Positions 49,111 through 56,636 of a stretch of 64,000 nt of DNA are shown piece by piece; the first letter of the stretch is position 1, and each line of letters begins with the position of its first letter. The notes under the pieces were generated by a model. It ran no database searches. It saw only the letters and a list, made by a program, of their open reading frames with translations, and was not told the DNA's origin. Position numbers and translations under genes: made by a program. Origin of the DNA: CAVRXQ01 sp963838845 (GTDB taxonomy: Bacteria; Actinomycetota; Acidimicrobiia; Acidimicrobiales; Bog-793); the NCBI GenBank assembly GCA_963838845.1, contig CAWISR010000003.1, positions 992,001-1,056,000 on the forward strand, written 5' to 3'.

Positions 49111-50385
49111 ATGGAACACAAAAAGAGCGCCGACCTGTACCGGCGCGCGCGAGGCGCCATTCCCGGAGGGGTGAACTCCCCGGTGCGCGCCTTTAAGTCC
49201 GTGAACGCGGAGCCGTACTTCGTCGCGCGCGGGAAAGGCGCCTACATCTTCGACGTCGACGGGAACCGCTACATCGATTACGTCCAGTCGTGGGGCGCGT
49301 CGATCCTCGGCCATGCGCACCCCGCCGTCATCGATGCCGTCTCCAGCGCGTCGTCGCGAGGGACGTCGTTCGGGGCCCCGACGGAGGCAGAGACCCTGCT
49401 TGCAGAAAAGGTCGTCGCGTCGGTTCCCGGTTGCGACATGGTGCGGCTCGTCTCGTCGGGAACCGAGGCCGCGATGTCGGCGATTCGCCTCGCCCGCGCG
49501 GCGACGTCTCGCCGGCGGATCGTGAAGTTCGCTGGCTGCTACCACGGCCACTCCGATGCGCTGTTGGCCGCCGCGGGGAGTGGTCTTGCGACGTACGGAT
49601 TGCCCGCGTCCGCCGGCGTGCCGGAGTCGGCCGTCGCCGAGTCGATCGTCGTGCCGTACAACGTCGTGCCCGAGCTCGACGAGCGGGTCGCCTGCGTCAT
49701 CGTCGAGCCGGTGGCCGCGAATATGGGCCTCGTTCCACCGGAAGAGGGGTTCCTCGCCGGCTTGCGCGACGCCTGCGACGAGGTTGGGGCGCTGTTGATC
49801 TTCGACGAGGTGATCACGGGTTTTCGCCTCGGGCGCTCCGGCGCGACGGGCCTTTACGGCGTGTGCCCGGACCTGTTCTGCTTCGGCAAGGTGGTCGGCG
49901 GCGGGCTGCCGCTCGCCGCCTTCGGGGGGCGGCGCGACCTGATGGAACAGCTCGCCCCCGACGGTCCCGTCTACCAAGCGGGGACGCTTTCTGGGAATCC
50001 CGTCGCGACCGCCGCGGGTCTCGCCGTCTTGGAGCTGCTCACCGACTCGGTGTACGTCGAGCTTGCCGGCAACGTGCGGCGCCTCGCGGACGGGGTCGCT
50101 GGGGCCCTGCGTTCCGCGGGTCTCGACGTCCAGGTCCCGGTGGTGTCGACGCTCTTTTCGGTCTTCTTCGCGGCCGCGCCGGTGCGCGATTACGACGACG
50201 CGGCTCGCGCCGGAGCGAACGGCCGCTACACGCCGTTCTTCCACGCCATGCTCGACGCCGGGATCGCGCTCGCGCCGAGTCCGTACGAAGTCGCGTTCTG
50301 TTCGCTCGCCCACGAACCAGGCGACATCGACGAGACGATCGCCGCGGCGGGGGCGGCAGCGACCCTCGTCGCGAAGAGCGCCTAA
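49111..50385 (+). CDS. hemL: glutamate-1-semialdehyde 2,1-aminomutase
   Basis: The 424-aa PLP enzyme makes 5-aminolevulinate. GGVNSPVRAF, SSGTEAAMSAIRLAR, GCYHGHSDALL, IFDEVITGFR and Lys260 in CFGKVVGGGLPLAAFGG are typical. The frame is open upstream, but the ATG at 49111 lies 4 nt after hemB and gives the family start (MEHKKSADLYRRA). It converges with the flavoprotein gene 4 nt away. Confidence 0.95.
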   Translation: MEHKKSADLYRRARGAIPGGVNSPVRAFKSVNAEPYFVARGKGAYIFDVDGNRYIDYVQSWGASILGHAHPAVIDAVSSASSRGTSFGAPTEAETLLAEKVVASVPGCDMVRLVSSGTEAAMSAIRLARAATSRRRIVKFAGCYHGHSDALLAAAGSGLATYGLPASAGVPESAVAESIVVPYNVVPELDERVACVIVEPVAANMGLVPPEEGFLAGLRDACDEVGALLIFDEVITGFRLGRSGATGLYGVCPDLFCFGKVVGGGLPLAAFGGRRDLMEQLAPDGPVYQAGTLSGNPVATAAGLAVLELLTDSVYVELAGNVRRLADGVAGALRSAGLDVQVPVVSTLFSVFFAAAPVRDYDDAARAGANGRYTPFFHAMLDAGIALAPSPYEVAFCSLAHEPGDIDETIAAAGAAATLVAKSA

Positions 50386-50389
50386 GTTC

Positions 50390-51676
50390 CTACGCCGCGT
50401 TCATCGCGATCTGTTCGATCGCGCGGTAGGCGATCTCGGCCGGCGCGAGTTCGTCGGTGCGCAGCTGGTTCGACATGATTCGCAACAGCCACTCCATCAG
50501 CGAACGCGAATGCATGCCGGTGGCGACCAGGACGCGCATCACGTCCGGCTGCCCGAGGAAGCGCATCGAGGCACTTGCCGCTTTGTAGTAGAGGCCGTAG
50601 TTCTCCTGAAGCTTCCGTTCGTACGCCTCGAGGACGCGCAGATCATTCGATGCGATTGCCTCGGCGACGTACGCGGCGGCGATCCGGCCCGTCTCATAGC
50701 CGTACGAGATCCCTTCGCCGTTGAAGGGGTTGATCGACCCCGAGGAGTCGCCGCACAGCACGTAGTCGGGCCCGTGACGCGGAGTAACGGAGAGCCCCAT
50801 CGGCAACCGGCCGCCCGTCGGCTCGCTCAATGCGGTCTTCGCTTCGAGTCCCCACGAGGCCGGCGCCATCGCGACGAACGCCTCCATGAGCCGCGTCGTG
50901 TTCAGTCCTTTCAGGCGCTTCTCGGTCGACAACACGCCGACGCCGACGTTCACCCGTCCGTCGCCGAGGGGGAAGATCCATCCGTAGCCCGGGATCGATG
51001 CGCCTTCGGGGTCGTGCAGATCGAGGTGCGATTCGATCCAGTGCTCGGCGTGTCGCGGCGAGGCGTAATAGCCGCGCAGCGCCATCCCCTGCGGCACCGA
51101 CTTGTCCCTGACGGCTCCGAGGGCGCGCCCAAAGCGCGAGTTCGCCCCGTCGGCCACGATGAGGACCCGGGCGGCGATCTCGGTTTGTTCGCCCGTGTCC
51201 CCGTCGCGCACCAACGCGCCGATCGCCTGCCCACCAGAACAGGCATCCGGCCCGAGGGGCGCGAGCGCTTCACAACCCTCGACGACGAGCGCCCCCGCTT
51301 TCTCGGCGCGCGACGAGACGAGCGCGTCGAGGTCGAAGCGGGTGATGACGTAGCCGTGCCGCCCGAAGCCGGCGTGAGCGGGCCACCGCAAATTGAGCTC
51401 CTTGCCGTACGCGAGGGCACGGAGCCCCTCGAAGCGGTGGTGGCTAGCCAGCATGTCGGCGAGCCCCATGTCGTCGAGCTGGCGGACGGCTCGCGGTGTG
51501 AGCCCGTCGCCGCAGGTTTTCTCGCGGGGGAAGTGCTTCTTTTCGACGGCCACGACGTCGTAGCCCGCATCGGCGAGCCAGTACGCGGCCGCGGCGCCCG
51601 CGGGTCCGGCGCCGACGATCAGCACGTCACAGCGCGAAGGCAGGCGCGGCACGCGTGTTCGGGAGGCGTCAGGCAT
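50390..51676 (-). CDS. geranylgeranyl reductase-family FAD oxidoreductase (MenJ-like)
   Basis: The 428-aa FAD protein has CDVLIVGAGPAGAAAAYWLADAG (dinucleotide fold), KTCGDGLTPRAV, VLIVADGANSRFGR and DYVLCGDSSGSINPFNGEGISYGYETGR, the pattern of geranylgeranyl reductases. In mycobacteria MenJ saturates one isoprene unit of menaquinone. The gene is divergent from the nuo operon, whose electron acceptor is menaquinone in actinomycetes, so the same role is plausible; reduction of other polyprenyl chains is an alternative. A TAACGT box lies 6 nt before the ATG. Confidence 0.88.
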   Translation of the reverse strand: MPDASRTRVPRLPSRCDVLIVGAGPAGAAAAYWLADAGYDVVAVEKKHFPREKTCGDGLTPRAVRQLDDMGLADMLASHHRFEGLRALAYGKELNLRWPAHAGFGRHGYVITRFDLDALVSSRAEKAGALVVEGCEALAPLGPDACSGGQAIGALVRDGDTGEQTEIAARVLIVADGANSRFGRALGAVRDKSVPQGMALRGYYASPRHAEHWIESHLDLHDPEGASIPGYGWIFPLGDGRVNVGVGVLSTEKRLKGLNTTRLMEAFVAMAPASWGLEAKTALSEPTGGRLPMGLSVTPRHGPDYVLCGDSSGSINPFNGEGISYGYETGRIAAAYVAEAIASNDLRVLEAYERKLQENYGLYYKAASASMRFLGQPDVMRVLVATGMHSRSLMEWLLRIMSNQLRTDELAPAEIAYRAIEQIAMNAA

Positions 51677-51682
51677 GTTGGG

Positions 51683-51688
51683 ACGTTA
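51683..51688 (-). promoter_or_regulatory. -10 box for the MenJ-like gene
   Basis: On the minus strand TAACGT is followed by 6 nt and the ATG at 51676, again leaderless spacing. Confidence 0.45.
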
Positions 51689-51778
51689 CAAGCCCCGTGC
51701 GCTCAGCCTTCGCATCGCGCAGTACCGGGCGCCGATGTGAACGAATCGCGGACGCCGTGGTAGAACCGGCCCGAGACC

Positions 51779-52234
51779 ATGGGAAGCCTCGACAGCTACC
51801 TCCCGATCTTCATCCTCTTCGTGCTCGCGATGCTCTTTGCCGGGCTATCGATCACCGCGTCGCGCGTTATGTCGCCGTACCGGCCGAACGCCGCCAAGCA
51901 ATCGCCGTATGAGTGCGGGATCGTCCCGACCTACCAGCCGCCCCAGCGCTTCCCGGTTCGCTTCTACCTCGTGGCGATGGTCTTCATCATCTTCGACATC
52001 GAGATCATCTTCTTGTTCCCCTGGGCGGTCGTCTACAACGAGCTCGGCAGATTCGGCCTCGTCGAGGTGCTCGTCTTCGCCGGGGCGGTGATCTTTTCCC
52101 TCATCTATCTCGTCGCCGCCGGCGGGCTCGACTGGGGACCGCTGAAGCGGGTTCGCCCCCTGCAGCCTTCCGGCCAGCGCACGACGACCTCCACCGTGCA
52201 GCGCATCGGACGCCGGGGCCACGAGGCGGCATAG
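51779..52234 (+). CDS. nuoA: NADH-quinone oxidoreductase subunit A
   Basis: The 151-aa complex I membrane subunit has three helices (about 8-28, 62-82, 92-112). The conserved loop KQSPYECGIVP and VRFYLVAMVFIIFDIEIIFLFPW are clear. A hydrophilic C-terminal tail of about 25 residues is longer than usual. First gene of the nuo operon; the upstream 100 nt contain no strong ribosome site, and nuoB starts 2 nt after its stop. Confidence 0.96.
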   Translation: MGSLDSYLPIFILFVLAMLFAGLSITASRVMSPYRPNAAKQSPYECGIVPTYQPPQRFPVRFYLVAMVFIIFDIEIIFLFPWAVVYNELGRFGLVEVLVFAGAVIFSLIYLVAAGGLDWGPLKRVRPLQPSGQRTTTSTVQRIGRRGHEAA

Positions 52235-52236
52235 CG

Positions 52237-52827
52237 ATGGAACTCGAATCCTGGCAGGGCCTCGAGTCGCTGAGCCACAACGTGCTCACGGGTGCGCTCG
52301 AGGAGTTCGTGAAGTGGGCGCGACGGAACTCCATGTGGCCGGCGACCTTCGGGCTCGCGTGCTGCGCCATCGAATTGATGGCGGCGGGGACCGCCGAGTA
52401 CGACCTCGCGCGCTTTGGGATGGAGGTGTTCCGTCCTTCGCCCCGCCAGGCGGACCTGATGGTCGTCGCCGGGAGGGTCTCCCAGAAAATGGCTCCCGTT
52501 TTGCGCCAGGTCTACGACCAAATGATGGAGCCGAAGTGGGTGATCTCGATGGGCGTCTGCGCGTCGACGGGCGGAATGTTCAACAACTACGCGATCGTGC
52601 AAGGCGTTGACGAGATCGTCCCGGTCGACGTCTACGCACCCGGGTGTCCGCCCTCACCGACGATGCTCATCCATTCGATTCTCACCCTGCACGAAAAGGT
52701 GCGGACAGGTGAGATCACGCGCCGTCGAGCCGAGCGTCGCGGCGGAGCGGCGATCGACGTCGCCGCCGAGGTTCCCGGCTGGACCCAGCCGCAGCCGCAA
52801 CCGGTGCGCCTCGGGACGCCCCGCTAA
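52237..52827 (+). CDS. nuoB: NADH-quinone oxidoreductase subunit B
   Basis: The 196-aa subunit carries cluster N2, the last iron-sulfur centre before quinone. The four ligands are in GLACCAIEL (two Cys), MGVCASTGGMF and YAPGCPPSP. The open frame runs back into nuoA, but the ATG at 52237 gives the correct start. The stop overlaps the nuoC ATG (TAATG). The proline/glutamine-rich C-terminus (TQPQPQPV) is typical of actinobacteria. Confidence 0.97.
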   Translation: MELESWQGLESLSHNVLTGALEEFVKWARRNSMWPATFGLACCAIELMAAGTAEYDLARFGMEVFRPSPRQADLMVVAGRVSQKMAPVLRQVYDQMMEPKWVISMGVCASTGGMFNNYAIVQGVDEIVPVDVYAPGCPPSPTMLIHSILTLHEKVRTGEITRRRAERRGGAAIDVAAEVPGWTQPQPQPVRLGTPR

Positions 52828-53357
52828 TGACCGGCAGCGCGACCAGCGGGGCCGCGCCGCGCCATCGCGTCGCCGACGACGTCGACGCCTTGGGAGGCGT
52901 TCCCTTCGTCGATTCGCTCGGCGACGAGGTCTATCTGCCTTCGCGCGAGCAGTACGTTGGGGTTGCCTCGGCGCTTCGTGAAGCCGGATTCGTCATGTGC
53001 GCGGATCTCTGCGGGGTCGACTACCTCACCCAGCCGGGGCGGGCGCTTCCGGACGGCGTCACAGCGACGCGCTTTGAGGTCGCTGTCGTCCTCCGATCGC
53101 TCGAACCCTCGCGCGTCGTGCGGCTGCGCGTGCTCGTCCCCGAAGACGACCCGACGTGTCCGACGCTCTACGGCCTCTACCCCGGGGTCGAGAACATGGA
53201 GCGCGAGGCCTACGACATGTTCGGCATCCGCTTTTCGGGGCACCCGGACCCGACGCGGATCTTGATGCCCGAGGATTGGGAGGGTCATCCCCTGCGGCGC
53301 GATTACGGCGTCGGTCGCGTGCCGGTCCAGTTCAAAGGGGCACCGGGGCCGCGATGA
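52827..53357 (+). CDS. nuoC: NADH-quinone oxidoreductase subunit C
   Basis: The 176-aa peripheral-arm subunit has the 30-kDa signature NMEREAYDMFGIRFSGHPD followed by ILMPEDWEGHPLRRDY. It is separate from NuoD, as in most actinomycetes and unlike the fused E. coli form. One-base overlap with nuoB and ATGA overlap with nuoD. Confidence 0.96.
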   Translation: MTGSATSGAAPRHRVADDVDALGGVPFVDSLGDEVYLPSREQYVGVASALREAGFVMCADLCGVDYLTQPGRALPDGVTATRFEVAVVLRSLEPSRVVRLRVLVPEDDPTCPTLYGLYPGVENMEREAYDMFGIRFSGHPDPTRILMPEDWEGHPLRRDYGVGRVPVQFKGAPGPR

Positions 53358-54736
53358 GCAAGGACATCGAACCGCATCGGGTCGCGACGCCCGCCACGCT
53401 CCGTTCCGTGGTCGCGCAGCGTCTCTCGTCCGAGACCTGGGAGCGGGGCCAGGAGATGCAGCCTGTCGGCGCCACCTCGGTCGTCGAGCGCGCGATCGAG
53501 CACGGCGGCGTGCTCCGGCTGTCCGAATCCGCGTCGCTCGATCCGGGGTCGGAGGACGCCGTCTTCGGCGACGACGAGACGATGATCCTCAACGTCGGGC
53601 CGCAGCACCCGTCGACCCACGGCGTGTTGCGGATGATGGTCGAGCTGCAAGGCGAGATGGTGCTCCGTTCGAAGCCGGTGGTCGGCTACCTCCACACCGG
53701 CATGGAAAAGACTGGCGAGACGCTCACCTACGTCCAGGGCGCGACGAACGTCACGCGCATGGACTACCTCTCGCCGCTGTTCAACGAGCTCGTCTACGCG
53801 CTCGCGGTGGAAAAGCTCCTCGGAGTCGATATCCCGCCGCGCGCCACATGGATCCGCATGCTGATGTGCGAGCTCAACCGGATCTCGAGTCACGTCATGT
53901 GGGCGGCGACGAACGGGTTGGACCTCGCGTCGTCGACGATGATGATCTTTGGTTTCCGCGAACGCGACCTCGTGCTGCAGTTCTTCGAAAAGGTCACCGG
54001 CTTGCGGATGAACCACAACTACATCCGCCCGGGCGGGGTGGCAGCGGACCTTCCCGACGGCTGGGAGGACGACGTCGAAGTCGTCATCGACACGGTCGGC
54101 GCTCGGCTTTCCGACTACGACGAGCTCATCACCGGCCAGCCGATCTTCCGCGAGCGGACCGAGGGTGTCGGCATCGTCGGATCCGAGGCGCTGATCGCGC
54201 TCTCCGCGACCGGCCCGGTGTTGCGCGGCTCCGGCGTCGCCTACGACGTGCGACGTGCTCACCCCTACCTCGCCTACGACGAAGTCGAATTCGATGTCGT
54301 CGTCGGCACCGTCGGTGACGCGTTCGACAGATACGCGGTGCGGCTGAACGAAGTGCGCGAGTCGATCAAGATCGTTCGCCAGATCTTGGACAAGATGCCG
54401 TCCGGCGATTACCGAGCGCAGGACAAGAAGGTCACGCCGCCGCCGCGCGCCCGCATCGACGAGTCGATGGAGGCGCTCATCCACCACTTCAAGCTGTTCA
54501 CGTCTGGCATCGAGCCCCCGCCCGGGGAGACCTACGTCGCAGTCGAATCCCCACGTGGGGAGCTCGGCTGCTACCTCGTCTCGGACGGGTCGAATCACCC
54601 GATGCGGATGCACATCCGCGCGCCGAGCTTCGTGAACCTGCAGTCCGTTCCCGTGATGCTCGCCGGGGGACTGGTCGCCGACATGATCGCCATCCTGTCG
54701 TCGGTCGATCCGATCTTGGGCGAGGTCGACCGCTGA
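53354..54736 (+). CDS. nuoD: NADH-quinone oxidoreductase subunit D
   Basis: The 460-aa 49-kDa subunit forms the quinone site with NuoB. MILNVGPQHPSTHGVLRMMVELQGE, VGYLHTGMEKTGE, CELNRISSHVMW and the C-terminal DPILGEVDR are conserved. About 75 extra N-terminal residues precede the first conserved block; similar extensions occur in actinobacterial NuoD. The ATG at 53354 overlaps nuoC by 4 nt, and its stop overlaps nuoE by 1. Confidence 0.97.
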   Translation: MSKDIEPHRVATPATLRSVVAQRLSSETWERGQEMQPVGATSVVERAIEHGGVLRLSESASLDPGSEDAVFGDDETMILNVGPQHPSTHGVLRMMVELQGEMVLRSKPVVGYLHTGMEKTGETLTYVQGATNVTRMDYLSPLFNELVYALAVEKLLGVDIPPRATWIRMLMCELNRISSHVMWAATNGLDLASSTMMIFGFRERDLVLQFFEKVTGLRMNHNYIRPGGVAADLPDGWEDDVEVVIDTVGARLSDYDELITGQPIFRERTEGVGIVGSEALIALSATGPVLRGSGVAYDVRRAHPYLAYDEVEFDVVVGTVGDAFDRYAVRLNEVRESIKIVRQILDKMPSGDYRAQDKKVTPPPRARIDESMEALIHHFKLFTSGIEPPPGETYVAVESPRGELGCYLVSDGSNHPMRMHIRAPSFVNLQSVPVMLAGGLVADMIAILSSVDPILGEVDR

Positions 54737-55314
54737 TGGCGCGCTTTGACGCGAGGAACCGCGAGCGCGCCGAAGCGTTGGTCGCGCTGTACCCATTCCC
54801 GCGCTCCGCGCTGATCCCGCTCTGCCACCTCGCGCAGGCTCAGGACGGCTATCTGACCCGCGAGGCGATGGAGGAGATCGGCGAACTCTGCGGCGTGACC
54901 GCCACCGAGGTGTACGGCACCGCGACGTTCTACGAGATGCTGTTCACCGAACCCGTCGGGACACACGTCATCGCGATCTGCACGAACATCGCCTGCATGC
55001 TCGAGGGGGCCTACGAGCTCTTGGCGCACGCCGAGGACACGCTCGGCATCCATGCCGGCCAGACGACCGAAGACGGCGATTTCACCCTCGAGGAGGCGGA
55101 GTGCTTGGCCGGATGTGACCTCGCGCCGTGCGTGCAGGTGAACCATCGCTTTGTCGGCGCGCTCGACACCGATGGATTCGACGCACTGCTCGACGACTTG
55201 CGCTCTGGCCGTCGCTCGAACGAGATCCCGCGCCACGGGATCTTGTGCCGCGTCGAACGGTCCGTCGGTCTGCCGGGAAATGCCGGCGCTTCGGGGAAGC
55301 AGACGCCGCGATGA
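54736..55314 (+). CDS. nuoE: NADH-quinone oxidoreductase subunit E
   Basis: The 192-aa 24-kDa subunit holds 2Fe-2S cluster N1a. Ligands are in ICTNIACML (with a Cys six residues into the block) and AECLAGCDLAPC. YGTATFYEML is typical. It overlaps nuoD by one base and nuoF by four. Confidence 0.96.
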   Translation: MARFDARNRERAEALVALYPFPRSALIPLCHLAQAQDGYLTREAMEEIGELCGVTATEVYGTATFYEMLFTEPVGTHVIAICTNIACMLEGAYELLAHAEDTLGIHAGQTTEDGDFTLEEAECLAGCDLAPCVQVNHRFVGALDTDGFDALLDDLRSGRRSNEIPRHGILCRVERSVGLPGNAGASGKQTPR

Positions 55315-56636
55315 TCACGTCGGCGCAGCCCATCGTGACAAGGCGCGTGCACGATGAGGATTCGTACACGCTCGAGCGATACCTGGCGACGGGCGGCTAC
55401 GACGGGCTGAGGCGCGCGTTGCAGATGACGCCGGAGCAGGTGCACGAGGAGGTGAACACGGCGAGCCTGCTCGGTCGAGGCGGCGCCGGTTTCCCAGCCG
55501 GGCGCAAGTGGTCGATGGTGCGGCCCGCCGATGTGACCTATCTCGTCGTGAACGGGGACGAGTCCGAGCCCGCCACCTTCAAGGACCATCTCCTCATCGA
55601 ACGCGACCCGCATCAGATCATCGAGGGCACGGCGATCGCCGCGTACGCGCTCGGGGTGAGCCGCGCCTTCATCTTCTGCCGCGGGGAGTTCGCGCTCGGC
55701 CTCGAGCGCCTCCAGCTCGCGTGCAACGAGGCGTACGAGTACGGCGCGCTCGGCAAGGACGTCTTCGAGTCGCCGTTCTCCGTCGACATCGTCATCCATC
55801 CCGGGGCGGGTGCGTACATCTGCGGGGAGGAGACCGCGCTTTTGGAGAGCCTCGAAGGAAAGCGAGGCTTCCCGCGCATCAAACCGCCGAATTTCCCGGC
55901 GGCGATCGGCTTGTACGGTGAACCGACCGTCGTGAACAACGTCGAGACGGTCTCATCCTTGCCGTGGATCGTGCTCAACGGTGGCGCCGCCTTCGCCGCG
56001 CTCGGAGAGGGTTCCTCGGCGGGCACGCGCGTCTTCGCGCTCTCCGGACGCGTCGAGCGGGTCGGTTGGTACGAGATCGAGATGTCGAAGACGACGTTTC
56101 GCGATCTCATCTACGACCCCTCCCTCGGCGGCGGCATCAAAGACGGCCGCGAGCTGAAGGCCTTCATTCCGGGCGGCGTCTCTGCGCCCTGGTTCGGCCC
56201 CGACCAGCTCGACCTCGGTCTTGACCAAGACGCGGTCGGCAAGGCCGGGTCGATGCTCGGCTCGGGCTCGGTCGTAGTCATGGACGACACGACGTGCGTG
56301 GTGCGTGCCGCGTGGCGCATCACGCGCTTTTTCCACCGCGAGTCCTGTGGCCAGTGCACGCCGTGTCGCGAAGGTGGCCAGTGGCTCGAGAAGATCCTGC
56401 GCCGAATCGAGTCCGGTGATGGGCGCCACTCCGACGTCGAGCTGCTGATGGACGTCTGCGACAACATCTCGCCGGGGGTGAGTTGGCCGCCGCAGCAGAC
56501 GACGATCTGTGTCCTCGGACCGTCGATGCCGTCGTCGATCGCGTCGGCGATCCGGATGTTCCCCGAAGAATTCGCCGACCACGTCGAGCGTGGCGGGTGC
56601 CCGTTCTCCCGCGTCGACGCCACCGTGGGGGCGTGA
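55311..56636 (+). CDS. nuoF: NADH-quinone oxidoreductase subunit F
   Basis: The 441-aa 51-kDa subunit binds NADH, FMN and cluster N3. Seen are GRGGAGFPAGRKW (NADH/FMN loop), VNGDESEPATFKD, HPGAGAYICGEETALLES and the N3 ligands ESCGQCTPCREG plus a later Cys. The open frame reaches back into nuoE, but the ATG at 55311 overlapping its stop is the start. A TGATG overlap leads into nuoG. Confidence 0.97.
   Translation: MITSAQPIVTRRVHDEDSYTLERYLATGGYDGLRRALQMTPEQVHEEVNTASLLGRGGAGFPAGRKWSMVRPADVTYLVVNGDESEPATFKDHLLIERDPHQIIEGTAIAAYALGVSRAFIFCRGEFALGLERLQLACNEAYEYGALGKDVFESPFSVDIVIHPGAGAYICGEETALLESLEGKRGFPRIKPPNFPAAIGLYGEPTVVNNVETVSSLPWIVLNGGAAFAALGEGSSAGTRVFALSGRVERVGWYEIEMSKTTFRDLIYDPSLGGGIKDGRELKAFIPGGVSAPWFGPDQLDLGLDQDAVGKAGSMLGSGSVVVMDDTTCVVRAAWRITRFFHRESCGQCTPCREGGQWLEKILRRIESGDGRHSDVELLMDVCDNISPGVSWPPQQTTICVLGPSMPSSIASAIRMFPEEFADHVERGGCPFSRVDATVGA

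Noticed and set aside
51735..51752. Possible Rex operator upstream of nuoA
   Set aside because: TGTGAAC matches one half-site, but the other half (expected TTCACA) is not there.
53303..54796. Nearly 500-codon minus-strand frame opposite nuoD
   Set aside because: Antisense shadow: His/Arg/Asp-rich with no motif, while nuoD on the plus strand is unambiguous.
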